Positions 1 to 12,754 of a stretch of 64,000 bases of DNA are shown here, one piece after another (the stretch's first letter is position 1; the number at the start of each line of letters is the position of its first letter). Both the position numbers and the translations under genes were made by a program. The stretch covers positions 95,531-159,530 of the forward strand of contig JBAMDO010000126.1 in assembly GCA_037074765.1 (NCBI GenBank), given 5' to 3'. The notes under the pieces were generated by a model. It did not search any database and was not told where the DNA came from. It saw only the letters and a list, made by a program, of their open reading frames with translations. This DNA is from Mansonella perstans. Its lineage: Eukaryota > Nematoda > Chromadorea > Rhabditida > Onchocercidae.

Positions 1-2331
1 GGTGCTGAGGTACAAGCAATAACATACAAAGAATTTCTACCCAAAATTTTGGGTAATTCCATGAATAAACATGTTGGTGTATACAATGGATATGATCCAA
101 ATATTGACCCTACCGTATCCAATGTATTCACTACATCAGCTTATCGATTTGGACATGGAATGTTACAGGTTTGTAATAATTAAAATTAAAAAATTATACC
201 AACTTAACCCCCAATATTTATATACATCATTGTCTCATGAAGTTAATAAATAATTTTTCCCGGGTTAAATTTTTAATTTAAAGATTAATTATGTGATGCA
301 TAAATTTCAGTGCGTGAACTTGCAATTACAATCATTATTGAAATTTATGAGGAAAATCGTTTCAGATTTTCTAACTTTTTTTTACTAGCATTTAGTTTTT
401 TTTTTTGCTTTCACTTTAGGAATTCTATCAACGGTTAGACTTCTCGGGACATAATATTACGCATGGTGGATTCCTTTTTGGCGACGGTGTTTTCAAATCG
501 GGCAAAATTTTATTTGAAGGTGGAATTGATCCAATTATCCGCGGTTTTATGATGACAGCCGCAAAACGACCGCATCGAATGAGTAAATCAATTACGGAAA
601 AAATGTTTGGCAGGTAAAAAGAGAAGAAAAATTAAATTATGACGGCAATTATTTATTTTAAACACTAACTGATTTGTTTGTAGATATTAAATTTGTCTTC
701 TACGTGAAATTGAACAAAAAAATTTTTATTAACTTACGTTCAATAATTTTTGGTCTTTTTTTTATTTTTTAAAAAAACTAAAAGGAAAAGAATAAAAAAA
801 AATTAATTGTTTGCGTAAAGTCAATTTCATTATTGGTGATTTAATTAAACATTTCATTTAAGCACCGATCTTGGATCTGTTAACATTCAGCGTGGACGTG
901 ATCATGGCTTAGCATCATATAATAAATGGCGACATTTTTGTGGAATGCCATTAGCGAATGATTTTGAAGATTTAAAAAATGAAATCTTAGACAAAAATAT
1001 ACGTCGTGGTTTGGCACGAGTTTACAAGACAGTTAGTAAGTTTGCAACCTTTTTCGTTTTTTTTTCTGTTTGTTTTCTTATTATCGTTAACTAATTAGTT
1101 TACGCAACCAAATAGTTTAATGAATCATTTTTTTAATATTATGGATCTTTAACAATGAGCGTACAAAAAATTTTAATCAAAATTATATTTTTCATTTATC
1201 TCAATTTTTCTCAATTTATCGCTAATTATCCCAGCGTTAAAACTCGAAATTTTAAAGAACTCGAAACTATTAAATTTTTACATTAATCATTTCATTTGCG
1301 CGGTGTCCTTGTTTCGTTTTTCTTTACTAATTTATCTTCCCAAATTTAACTTTTCCTAAGTTTGACTCATCACATTGTTAGTTTTTTTAAATCTTTAAAG
1401 CCATAAATTTCAATTCTCCAACCTCGCCTTTTTTGACATTTATCACTTTATTTCTTTCTTTTGCTTGAGGCATTTTATTTTTCAAAGATTAAAAATTTTT
1501 AATCAAAACCTTCAACATTTTCAATCATTTTCCAATGTTTTTTCTGTTCTCTTTGTGAAATTTTTTTCGCTTTTACTTAAAATCTTCTGGATTTGGACTA
1601 AATTAAACGAGCTAAAAAAATTCGGATCATTTATACATATCCAATCATACAGATGATATTGATTTATATACTGGTTCAATGGTTGAAGACCCAGTTGTTG
1701 GTGGGCTAGTTGGTACAACGTTATCATGTTTAATTGGTGATCAATTTAAGAGACTGCGTGATGGTGACAGGTAATAGTCAACTTCTTTTTTTTTTTTTTA
1801 TTTCTACTTAATAAAACATACAATTTAATTACATGCGCTAATATAAATGTAATTTCACAAAAAACAATTTTCATTTACCGTTTGATGCTTTTAATTCGAA
1901 TTTTCGATTTACCTCTTTTGTCCATTCTCAAGAAAAAGCAATTTTGAAAAATGTCAACGCTTTGAATACCTTTTTGGATTGTTTTATACAACCGTAAATA
2001 TAAACCATTGCAGTTTTAATAAATTATTCGAATTATTTTCAAATTTTCTTGTTGTTTTTATTGGATATTTTTTTCACTTCGTTTGACATTTTTTTTACAA
2101 ATAAAAGAATAAACAAATTTCATGTTATATTTTAGATTTTACTATGAGAACCCTGGTATTTTTACGACATCTCAGTTAGCTGAATTCCAAAAAGTCACAT
2201 TAGCTGGTGTCATTTGCAACAATGGTGATAATTTTGGCACCATTTCACAGGATGCATTTTTGGTACCGCGAGAAAAGCTTACAGAATGCTCAGCAATACC
2301 ACAAATTGATTTGACAAAATGGCGAGAATAA
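1..2331 (+). CDS. Heme peroxidase (animal peroxidase family), 3' part
   Basis: C-terminal part of an animal heme peroxidase (peroxidasin, thyroid or myeloperoxidase superfamily); the 5' end lies outside the window. Five exons join in phase: 1-168, 420-613, 863-1035, 1653-1770 and 2136-2331, with GT/AG borders throughout. Exon 1 carries the family segment [12 protein letters not shown] and then [10 protein letters not shown], whose His matches the proximal heme ligand. Exon 3 carries the conserved QRGRDHGL motif, and the last exons carry [14 protein letters not shown] and LAGVICNN. The family oxidises halides or phenolic substrates with hydrogen peroxide, usually outside the cell; in nematodes relatives act in cuticle cross-linking and matrix assembly. 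The stop is TAA at 2329-2331 with AATAAA overlapping it. Which subfamily it belongs to cannot be decided without the N-terminal half. Confidence 0.93.
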
Positions 2332-5300
2332 AATAATAATGGATAAATTTTTAAAAAAAGAGGAAGAAAAAATGAGATGGAAGACGGCGAAGAATATAAT
2401 GAAGCAATAGTGGGTTAACAAATCAATTAATTGAAAATTTTTCTAGGCTGTTAATTATCATTATTTTTTCCATTAAGCTAATTAATAATTTTCTTTTAAT
2501 ACTGTCATTCGCGTATTTACATGTTGTTTGTTCTTTAAATTCATTTTACATACGGTGTAAAAAATCCTTCTCATCTTCCATGATTTTCCATCTTTTTATT
2601 CTTTGCTGCTTTTCTTTAGCAGTTTTTTCATCTCATTTAATTTTGCTTTAGCAGTAAATATCTAAAAATTGATTTTTTTCGCTTGCGTGATCAGATTGTA
2701 TGATCAGCAGGCATACACGTGAATTTTGTACTTCAAAGACGTGAATGTGTCAATTTCATTTCGTTTCACTCATCTTTTATGAATGCAGTGCAATAACTGA
2801 AAAAATGAAACGATGAACCAAAAATGAAGAAAAAAAGTTTGCTTTTCAAACAAAAATATTCAGATTTTCAGTTTTTTTGTTATTTAAAATAATTCATTTC
2901 CATCAATTGTATACGAATTGTCTTTATGACATAACAATGATAATGACTAGTTAATGATAATTAAATTAACTCATCATATATTTTAGAACTTAATTGTCGA
3001 AAAGTATCATTAATGGCAATTACTGATGGCAATTACTTTAATTGCCTAACTTTCCAAAGAAGGCAAATAAAAAACAACAAACAATTAAAAGTATGAATAA
3101 TTTATTTGTTTTGAAATTGTACTGAAAAATAAAAAACTAAGGTAGAAATAGTAATTTGCTTGTAATTAGAAATTCTTCGCAAATTTTTTAAAATCGCTTC
3201 TTAAAAAATTGTCGAAAAAACTTTGCTTTTCTTTCAGTTGATTTTTAAAATCATTTATGTAAATTGAAAGTTTTCTGCCTTTGGAATTTTAGATTAAAAT
3301 TGTGTAGTAAAAGAGTATGACAAAAATAAATACAAACAACATTTTGAATTTTAAAATAATCAGAGTTTAAATTAAAGTAAAACATTCATCATCATCTCCT
3401 TTCATGTTACTATTGATCCATAATTGCTCGTTTTATGTTTACTAAATTTTGTCACCAATTACTTGAATATTTCAATCCAATCATTATTTTTTAAAGAGAA
3501 GGATTGTATTAAAGAATCATTTCTTCTGATTTTAAATTTCCTTTAGATTTTTGCAGTCTAATTAATTTCTCCATTTTCGCAATGACATTTAATGTAATTA
3601 ATTTAAAAGCGAAATTACTTTCACTATAATTTGTGCATTACTACAGCAGGCCCAATAGACATACTTATTTATCATTTGGAAATTTATTTTTGCAAAATAT
3701 GCAAATTCAAATTAGTAAAAATAATATTTTAATTTTAATGAAATGATTGCTTTACATAAGTTAAGTACATATAATTATTTAACTTAAAATAAATGAGATA
3801 AGAAATAATTAAAACTTAATGCACTCTGACAAAGAATATTAATTTTATTGCAATTGGAATTAATTTTATACAAATGACGAGTTTTTGTGAAAAATTTGTG
3901 AATTTCGTTTCGTTGTATTTCAGATTTTGCTTTTGCCTCTCTTTCTTAACTTCACGTATAATCATAAATCGCGTATACAATTTGTGACAAATTATAAATT
4001 CGGGCAAGTTACTTTTGATACTCATTCATTGTACCATTTCGTCTCATTTGTTTAAACTTTTCTGCTCATCAGCTGATATTTTTTTCACTGTCTTTACCAC
4101 TTCTTCAAGAATTACTTTAAAATCATACGAAAACTTTAATATTTAAAAACGTTTTCCCGTTCAATTTCGATTGCAATTTCTTCTTCGTTCTATTTAGAAA
4201 TTCTGATTTTTATAAATAAAAAGTAAGGAAAGCAAGAAAAAATATAAGATCGCTGGTATATCAATATGATCAATCAAATTATAAGGATGTAGTAATATTC
4301 AATTTTTTTTTTCTCAAATCCCAAAAATAATTGCTTGTCTTTGTTCAGCTTGGTTAAAGTCTTGTGATTTCAATTTGCCAAAGAAATTCATCACATTTAT
4401 CATTTTTTTGATTGTAAATTAAAGTTAATAGTAGAGAATATATATATATATGATGAGTTAACGCTAGTGATTGACAAATATCAAGGTAAAAGTTAAGGTA
4501 ATATATGACTAATAATTTAATGCATGCTTGAATAAGATTTGTAAATGTCGTGTCATTCGCTTAAAAAAGTATTTTTCTGCTATAAAACTATTTATTCTGC
4601 CTTGCAGCATTCGAATTTCTTTTTAATTTATCAATTAAATCAAGAAAGTTTCTAAATTAATTAAACTTTAAACAATCAGAAATTATTTGAAGTATTTTGA
4701 TTAATGGATTTTTAAGGATGAAAATAATATTCCTGGCCCTATTATTTGTATTATCCGATCATTTTATATTTGGATCAGTTTGAACTGTTCATATTTTGTA
4801 CCATTTGATGAGTTATACAAATAAAACCAATAAAGATATTTTCCAATTTCCTTCCTCACTTTAGCCGTACATGATCAATGCATAGTAATCAGCTTTAGTC
4901 ATACATGATTAATGCATAGTAATCATTAACAAATAAGTATCGATATCAGTTTAAAATCATTTACGTACAATTTTTTGTCCTTACTTTTTTGTACTTTATT
5001 AACATTCGGAAAAAGAGAAAATTACATACTTATTAATTAATTAACTAATTTGTTGTTATGTCGGATGAATTTATGGAAAGCTAATTAACAACACTTTATT
5101 AATTTGTTTCATAATTTATTGATTTATTGAGAAATAATTTCGAACCAAATTAATGTGTTTTTGTCATACTTTCGATTCAAAGAAAAAAGTAATATTGATG
5201 TTAAGTGCAATTGATTTGGTAATAACTCTGATTAATTACTTTTGTATATCATATGGATCGCATGAGAATACAGTATATTTCGTTTGCCATATCATTACTG

Positions 5301-5341
5301 TATCATTTACTATAAGTATATATATATTTTGTAGATCGTAA
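2332..5341. other. Intergenic spacer, no gene seen
   Basis: Three kilobases of AT-rich DNA between the peroxidase stop and the INCENP stop. Short open frames here lack splice context or family motifs. It holds a near-perfect direct repeat of about 33 bp at 4859-4925 and a TA run near 4440. Confidence 0.6.
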
Positions 5342-8300
5342 TCAGAAGTATGAAGTATACGAGATAGCTTTCTTTACACGTTGCGAACGTCGAACATTAT
5401 TACAGTCGTACTTTTCATCTTGTTGAAAGCAAAATTGATAAGCGCTGTAACCTACACGCGGATTCCAAATTGGTGATTCCCAGAAAGCTGATGAGCTGCG
5501 TGACACTTGTCGTATATTGTCACCAAACATTTTCTGCATCTCAGGTGGATGAATGTTACCAAACAAAGCATCAGTATCAGTGAAAAGACATACTTGTTGC
5601 TTGACAAGAATTTGTTGTAAATTCTCATCTGTAAATTGATGTAAAAATGCAAGTATTGCTGCAAAAATCTTTTAAAATTTTAAAAAAAATGATTCATACA
5701 ATTTTGTAAAATTTTTAAGTCCATTTTCAGTACCGAGATGATATTTAAAAAAAAATGTTTGTCAAATTATTTTCTATCACATAAATGGTTTGCTTTATTA
5801 CTTTTGTAAATCTTTTAAATTCTCTGTGTTGATTTAAAACATTTAAATATTTTGACATAATTTTTCAATTATTTAATCAGCTGTTCCTTATAAAAACATT
5901 ACCTTTAGCCCAGGATGGAATTTTCTTATGTGGCTTATCACTGGGATCAGTCAGATCACTGGATGATTGATCATAAATATCGCAGTCTGTTACTTCATCA
6001 TCATTCCTCACTTCAGCGTTCGTTGAATGATAATATTCTCTAGACGACATTCTAAATATTCTTTTTTTTGTCAGTTGCGAGAAAGAAAACGTTTATACGT
6101 GAACAGCTAATGATTTTTATTTAATTTCCATTTTTTTATCACAATGTTCGGGAAAACTGACGGTAATTTATTTGCAATTTGCATCAATTTTTCCATTAAA
6201 AAAAGTATTTGACAGATGCATCAAAAATATTAAAATTTCATTGCATTTGTAAGCTGAAATTTGATCGATAAAAAGAAATTTTTGGTCATTGAATTTGTTG
6301 TTTTAAAGTGCCAATTACTAGCCTGGCACATTCTTGTCTTACTAACGCATCCAGTGTTACTCGGCTTGGAAATCTTGTGCTTGTCGCTTTTCCACGTTTC
6401 TCACCAATATCTTTTACGATATTATCGTCTGCACATGCTGTCGTGGATTTTGTTTGACATGAAGATGATTTTAGATCCATTGACATTACACGTAAATCAT
6501 CATCCGTGTTGTTTTGCGCATATTCTCGCATATCATGTATCAAATATGTTGAACATTTCATCATATCTTGATGCGTTTCACCATCATTTTCAACTTCACG
6601 TATTTCATCTTGATGAGTCACATACGTAGACCATTGTGGCACAATATTAATACTTTTTCCACCGGGACGAGTGCGTTCCAAAACTGATGCAGTATTAATG
6701 GATGTTAAACTTATTGGAAGTGATTTATCAGCATCATCGTTTTGTTTTGATGAATTTTTTGCCGAAAGGGATTGGGATTGTTGTGACGTGCCACGTGTTT
6801 TCGATACGCTCACAAGTTCAATATCTGAATGTTTCTGCTTTGCATGCTTTGGAGAATTGCAAATTGCAGCTAGCACCAGTGGCGATTCATCGTTCAATTT
6901 TGGAACATTGTAATTAAATTTAGACAGAAATGTCGCTTCAGTGCTGATTGGTTCAGAAATGGCAGTTTCAAGTTTGGACAATTTCGCTGGTTCCGAATTA
7001 ACAAATTTAGAAAAAACAGTTGGACTAGCATCGGTTTTCAATCGGATATCTGTATGATTCACATCATCATGATCATCGATATCATCGTTATCATTGTTAT
7101 CTTCATGAAATAGTTTCTGAAACTATAGTGTAATAATTTCGGAAGATATGATGAATCACTTTTGAATACATATATTTAATTTTCTTGTTCTTTTTTTAAA
7201 TTTAAATTGCTTGTACGATGGAAAGACGAAGTAAATGTCTAATTTATTATGTTAAAATTTCTTAAAGCAGCCTTTACAATCTACAATGCTGGCATATTGC
7301 TTGTTGACTGGGAATATAATCAGTTTGATCAAAATTGTTGTGATTTAGAAAAGAATTTGAATTGATAAATGAAAACTGTTTCAAGTGAAAAAACCATTTA
7401 ATCAGCCTAAATTAACCATACATTAAGACATAATTCTTTAATAGAATGAAATTTGTCATTTGGTTTTTTCTTTTTCTGATAAGAAACTTTTCCTTATTTC
7501 GTTTATTATCAGTGTTGTCATTATTTTTATTACTATAATTATTATTACTGCTATTATGCTAATTATTTTTATTTTTTTGTTACTACTATTAGTTATTGTC
7601 ATCATTATTGTTTAATAATGATACTGGAATGTCAGTTGTCATCGGCGTTTTTGTCTTTTCCATTTTAATTCTTCCTCGGCGCCCTTTTATGATATTCATT
7701 GGTACTGTTTCTTCTATCATCTGTGAAGCTATTTTTCCGTTATTTAATAAAATATAGAACAAGATCTTCATTCAGTAACGAGACAACTGAATTGATGATT
7801 CATCGATCAATTACTTAAAATTTAATTTATTCAATTAAGTAACACCATAAACTTTTTCAACCATAAATACACCATTATAGAGAAAATTCTTATCGTACCG
7901 TTCCTTTACTACGAAGTCGTTTAGCAATTGAATCTAAGCCATGAGCATTTCGCGTACGTTTAGCAATGGGTGTGCCAGAAGGTTCACGATGCTCATATTC
8001 TCTACTTGCAGCAGCTTTAGAAGCCTGAAAGTACTATCAAGAAGTAATGATTTTTGAAGGTAAAAGCATTTTTGTATTCCATTCAAATGATTCTTATATA
8101 ATATCACCAAATAAATGGATTAAAGGAAACAAATGGACAATGGCTATCATTTTAATAATTTCCTCGGAACGAAAGTTTTTCGCGATCATTGCTATGCAAA
8201 AAACCAAACAATGAACATACTGTAATATTTTAATCTTTAATAACTCTAAAAAAGCTTAATAATGCTAAAAGTCCATAAATATATTGAACAGATCATTCCA

Positions 8301-10550
8301 CTAAATCATTAACATTCTGTTTAGTGAATCAGAATGATATGATAATTGGCTAGCACTGGAAAATGCTTTCAGAAATCTATTTGAAATTGTCGCCGGAGAA
8401 TATTAGAGTAATGTACTGAATAGTAATACATGCTTCACGTCGCACAGATCCTAATAATTCATAAGAGAAAAATCCTTGTCACATTGATGCATCATATAAC
8501 TTCGTCACGTTGATGCTATACATCTTACAGATTCTAATAATTTACAAAAGAACAATCCTTGTCACATTATTGATGCGTCACATAGTTAAAACTTCTGTAA
8601 ATATTCTAGCAGTATTTTTGCAATTAAATTACCCATTGTTTCCTTCTGACTAATGATTGTTTTCGTCGTTTTTCATCTTCTTTTTCAAGTTCCTTCTTAC
8701 GTTGCTTCACACGACGATGACTTTCTTCTCGAAATCTATTCATATATCAAATTTTTTTATTTTTATAAAAGCTTTTTTCGATTTAAAAAATTACAAAAAT
8801 AGTTGTTGCTATTTTTAAATTAGTAAAGGTTATGCGAGGTGATGTTTGGTGTTACTTTCGCGTCTTTTCGGCTACTGATTCCAATAATATTTTTTTCTGG
8901 CAAATTGCATTAGCTGTCCGTTTGGCACAAAAATCACGCACACCTCTTGCTATCTGTAATTAGTAAAAAAGTATAACTTGTTAATAGTGGAAAAAGATAA
9001 AAGGAAGTATGTGTGCTGTGAATTTCGACGGGTAATTAAAATCACCACAAAGACAGAAGTGTCAAATAAATCATATATGTATAAGATAATTAATAATAAA
9101 ATGAACAGTTAATGCATAATAATTGATTAATAACAGGTTTTAAAGACGATAAATAAATTTTAAATCTTAAATAAAATTGAAGCTATTCAATAATATCAAT
9201 TAATATTGACACTGACAATAAATAATTAAGAAATAATAATTAGTGGGTGACTTTCAAAAAATTGAATATATGTTATTAATAAATTAATAAAAGACATTGA
9301 TGTCAACAAAGTGATGACATAAAAATGGTACTATATCTGATAGAAGAGATAGATTACTGCAATCATTATTGGATGACAATGAATTCATCTTACAATATCG
9401 AGATGAATCGGACTGGGAGGGCATCCTGAAATAATTTAACGATTCAAGAAATGCTTATTTGATTGCTTCTTAACGGAAAATTTGATCTTTCTGGTCAAAG
9501 GGGATATTGCAGCAAACAAATCAAATAAAATAAAAATTGCCCAGTTTCACAGATCAATAAATCTACTGGTCATTTAAATTTTCACTTTAACTATCATTAA
9601 TTATACTTTTCTTTGGTCAGGTTAATCATATAGCACTCGTCATTTTCAAGATTTCGATTTTTTTCATTGGTCATTTGAAGAAGATTTAGGAAATCATTCG
9701 GCCAAAGATTAATCTGTATTGGTGTTCTTGGTAATACATAGCCACTGTAACTTCGAGTATATTTTTAGCATAAATCAAATAAACAATTGATCAAATGGTA
9801 TTAGGTATATAATTAATATTGTAACAACTACATCACATGATTGATACTGTAACAGCTACATCATATGACTGATACTGTAACAGTTACATCATATGACTGA
9901 TTATAAAAAAGTAATTGAACAAATTATAATTTGAATAAATTATTTGTTTGAAATTATTTGAAATTTTTTCATACTGACTTTTTCTCAATTCATTTCTGAT
10001 ATCTCCCAAACTTTTTCCTTCTTTCATTCTTCTTGCTCTTAATTCATTCCTGATATTTCTCAAACTTTTTCCTCTTTCCTTCATCTGCTTATAATTCATT
10101 TCTGATATTCCCCAAACTTTTCTCACACTTTTTTCTTTTATATTTGCATTTGATTTCTAATATAATTAATACAAAAAATACCAGTATTAATTTTCTCATT
10201 ATATTCAATAAGAAAACAGCAAAAAGGCATGTTGCATTTTCATTTCTCTCTCTTTCATTTAAAATTTTTAATTTTTTAATTTACCTTTCTCTTAAAATTT
10301 GTTCCGCTTTTTTTTGTTCATCAAAAATCCATTGCTGATATTCAATAGCTCGTCGTTTAAGTTCAAAAATTATTCCTCGTTCTATCATTACTTGATCTGT
10401 CACTTTTCCGAATATTTGAAGTAAATTTAATGGAATTTTCGCGCCAACTACATCTGCTACTTGATCGTTTATTGGAGTCTTTCTGCGCCGTAAATTGTAC
10501 ATCAGCCCTCGCGGATAAAATGTAGTATAATAAAAGCATTGAGTGAACAT
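5342..10550 (-). CDS. icp-1: INCENP-like inner centromere protein
   Basis: Chromosomal passenger scaffold that binds and activates Aurora B at centromeres and the spindle midzone. Exons, in transcription order: 10285-10550, 9607-9744, 9332-9425, 8856-8953, 8633-8735, 7899-8024, 7625-7720, 6626-7116, 5903-6051, 5342-5658. All junction phases agree and give 625 residues, close to the length I recall for worm ICP-1. The C-terminal IN-box is clear: IPSWAKAILAFLHQF, LFGNIHPPEMQKMF, then SRSSSAFWESP, the TSS-type Aurora phosphorylation site. The first exon has a helix (RRAIEYQQWIFDEQKKAEQI) like the survivin/borealin-binding N-terminus; exon 5 is a basic helix rich in K, R and E. The start could instead be the ATG at 10502. 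The donor at 6625 (GTATGT) is chosen for phase; the frame stays open past it to a TGA at 6286-6288. The donor at 9331 (GTACCA) is weak. IN-box identity is firm, the middle exons less so. Confidence 0.85.
8441..8587. repeat. Two-copy diverged direct repeat in INCENP intron
   Basis: Two copies of a block of about 60 bp, at about 8441-8500 and 8523-8587. Both contain CAGAT(C/T)CTAATAATT and AATCCTTGTCACATT. They lie in the intron between INCENP exons 6 and 5 and look non-coding. Confidence 0.6.
9816..9902. repeat. Three-copy tandem repeat of about 31 bp
   Basis: Unit contains ACTGTAACAGCTACATCA followed by TATGACTGAT; three copies in tandem in an INCENP intron. Copy 1 is the most diverged. Confidence 0.75.
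9965..10130 (-). repeat. Three-copy 54 bp repeat, open in one frame
   Basis: About three copies of a 54 bp unit between INCENP exons 1 and 2. On the minus strand one frame stays open and reads as 18-residue units, for example GKSLRNIRNELRARRMKE and GKSLGDIRNELRKSQYEK. Because the unit is a multiple of three and the peptide is K/R/E-rich like an INCENP helix, this may be an optional exon. I could not find a phase-matching acceptor and donor pair, so I kept it out of the gene model. Confidence 0.6.
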
Positions 10551-11147
10551 TTTAAAATTTATATACACTGGTTAAAAAATTTACATAATTTAAAATAAAA
10601 CAAAATGAAAGAGTATTTCCAAACAAAATTGAATGAATGGTTGTTTTTAATGAAAAATAAGGGAATTTTATCTGACCTATGCTATACATTATTCATTTTA
10701 TTTTATACGTAACATGTAAATTTTGTATTATCGTCGTAATGTTGCATAATATTATTATTGAAATTTTAATTTTAGATTATACTATTGTAAGTGATCTGTG
10801 AATCAATATTGTGCAATTATCAAATTTTTAAATAAATCTTATGTGTTTTTATCCGGGAAGCTATCCGGGTTAGAAATCTTGAAAAATGATATTTCTGAGA
10901 CTGATATGTTCCTGACTGATGGCTATACTCATATGAACTTTTTAAAAATTTTCAAATAGCCATATTTGGAGGAGTTTAAAGGTCATGCAAAAATCAGCAA
11001 TTTATATTAAGTTTTTGTTGAAATAATTAAAATTTTACATGTTCAATGACAAAATGAATTACAGTAGCAGTAGTAGTAGTAGTACTGATTTTTGAGGAGG
11101 ATAAAAATTCTTTATATGTTTTTAATAAATAATAATTAATAATGACA
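10551..11147. other. Spacer upstream of INCENP
   Basis: About 600 bp between INCENP and the next minus-strand gene. It should hold the INCENP promoter. An AG that could accept a spliced leader lies about 20 bases before the ATG at 10550. There is a short AGT repeat at 11062-11085. Confidence 0.5.
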
Positions 11148-11624
11148 TCAATTATGAAGAATACATGGTTCTAAAATTGCGCCTGATAATTCCTTTATAG
11201 TAACATTAACAATTGTTGAATTAATTAATAACATAGCTAATTGTTGATTGGATCCTGGAATACAACCATAACGAATATAAGAATGGTCATCAATTTGTTG
11301 AATACTCTCATTTAATTTATCATTACAATCACACGACATATTTTCGTATATTAATTGACAATTTGCAAATGGTAATTCACGTTGACGTGTTACACTTAAT
11401 TTTTCAGCAGTACATTGATCCCAAATACTCCAGGATATTTGCTTGCAATTTGTTAAATTTAACAAATTCTTTAATAGATCCACGTAATGGACGTTAAGAG
11501 CGCTTATATTTTCAAGCTTCTTTTTGATAATAGCCAATCGATGATATGGTACGTAACAGAAGAAAATTGAAGCAATAAGCATCAAACATAATCCAATGAT
11601 GCGTAGAATAAAGAATAAATTCAT
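11148..11624 (-). CDS. Small Cys-rich protein with N-terminal hydrophobic anchor
   Basis: Single-exon frame of 158 residues; I recognise no family. It starts at the first ATG (11624) with MNLFFILRIIGLCLMLIASI, a strong hydrophobic segment that is either a signal peptide or a membrane anchor. The rest is rich in Asn, Leu and Ile and contains about seven Cys, including the cluster MSCDCND, several Asn-glycosylation sequons (for example NLTN, NMSC, NSTI, NVTI), and ends EPCILHN. Even Cys spacing and sequons suggest an extracellular disulfide-bonded domain. A GTG 21 bases upstream is in frame but unlikely as a start. An upstream exon cannot be excluded. Confidence 0.6.
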   Translation of the reverse strand: MNLFFILRIIGLCLMLIASIFFCYVPYHRLAIIKKKLENISALNVHYVDLLKNLLNLTNCKQISWSIWDQCTAEKLSVTRQRELPFANCQLIYENMSCDCNDKLNESIQQIDDHSYIRYGCIPGSNQQLAMLLINSTIVNVTIKELSGAILEPCILHN

Positions 11625-11645
11625 CGAAATAAAGTTTTTTTCCAC

Positions 11646-12520
11646 ACCGTCCTTCCAGCAAAATAACGTGAAATGACGCGTAGAAATCCTTTTTCAATCG
11701 TTGCTAAATTTGTATATTTTGCGAAGGGAAATGAAAATTGTTCTATGCTGTCACATGAAGTGCTAACCACATTTAATTATGTTCAAAAAGTATATTGCAA
11801 AAGAAAGTCCCACTTTTTCAAATTTTCGGTGTGCTCATTTTTTATGAAAATATCTGACAAATTAAAAATAAGAAATTAAAGAAGTTAAACTAAAATTATA
11901 TCTTCGAAGATTTGATTAATATTTTATCAATTATTATGTACGGCTGGCTACATGGTTGCAGAATGAAAAAATTTATTTACATCAATTATATTCAGTTGGC
12001 GAAATTAATTGATAAAATTATCGTTCGGATTAGAGAAAGAACAGAAATCTGAAATCAAACGAGATGAAAAGACTTAGCATATACAAATGCAAGTATGTCC
12101 TCATAACCTCATAAATCGGCAAATCACTGAAAGACATACATTTTACATTTTAAAAACACAAGCAATGATGACCACGAGTGATTCACATATAAACAGTATA
12201 TTCTTCAACATATTCAAATTCTGGGCAAACAGAGAGCTCGAAAATGTCATAAAGAAAGAGAAAAAATGCTAATGGAGAAATATAAAAATGACCATCAAGA
12301 GAACAGCAAAAGATTGTAACTTAAAAATAATTACTATTTGATATACCAAGACCTTAGGCAAATGCACAACTGAATGAACAATCAGATAATCAGGATATTT
12401 CATTTGAAGTTCTGTGTAGAATTACATTTGAAAAATTCCAACTCCTCTTTAAATGGTATTTTCGAATGCTCCAATTTCATGTGCATTTGACAAATAAAAA
12501 AGCTTCTAGATGATGCAAAA
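11646..12520. other. Spacer, no gene seen
   Basis: AT-rich DNA with short open frames on both strands that show no family motif. It lies between the small anchored protein and the NFS1 relic. The outer bases should hold the promoter of the minus-strand gene. Confidence 0.45.
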
Positions 12521-12612
12521 AATAAAAACGAACAATCCTGAACCTAAAAAGTGCACTTTTAAGCGATTTATAATTTACTCGCTACCTTCACCAAATTTTT
12601 TGCTAACAACAG

Positions 12613-12754
12613 ATTTGGCCTTGGCCGATTTACAACTAAAGATGAAATTTTACACGCAGCAGATCTTGTCGCTAGAAATGTTGGACGACTAAGAGAAATG
12701 AGCCCACTTTGGGAAATGGTGCAAGAAGGAATGGAATTAAACACCGTGAAATAG
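12613..12754 (+). pseudogene. Orphan last exon of cysteine desulfurase NFS1
   Basis: After an acceptor (AACAG at 12608-12612) the frame reads FGLGRFTTKDEI, then VGRLREMSPLWEMVQEGMEL and NTVK before TAG. This is unmistakably the C-terminus of mitochondrial cysteine desulfurase (NFS1/IscS), where human NFS1 ends in a KW-containing tail. Here the Trp codon position is TAG, one base from TGG. About 80 bases upstream, GAACCT followed by degenerate sequence resembles the EPSYVLRAIG part of the preceding exon. No other NFS1 exon is visible in the window although the protein is highly conserved. The retained acceptor suggests a duplicated fragment rather than a retrocopy. It sits between two minus-strand genes. 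Confidence 0.75.

Noticed and set aside
5153..5341. 62-codon hydrophobic plus-strand frame
   Set aside because: No splice context, no motif, and it stops where the INCENP stop begins; likely chance in AT-rich DNA.
5342..6051. Separate small gene starting at ATG 6050, in an operon with an upstream gene ending at 6286
   Set aside because: An acceptor directly before ATG made this tempting, but the upstream exons carry INCENP-like N-terminal and basic helices and this part carries the IN-box. A donor at 6625 joins them in phase, so one gene is simpler.
6261..6913. Plus-strand open frames of 80-122 codons
   Set aside because: They are antisense shadows of the long INCENP exon 6626-7116 and its extension.
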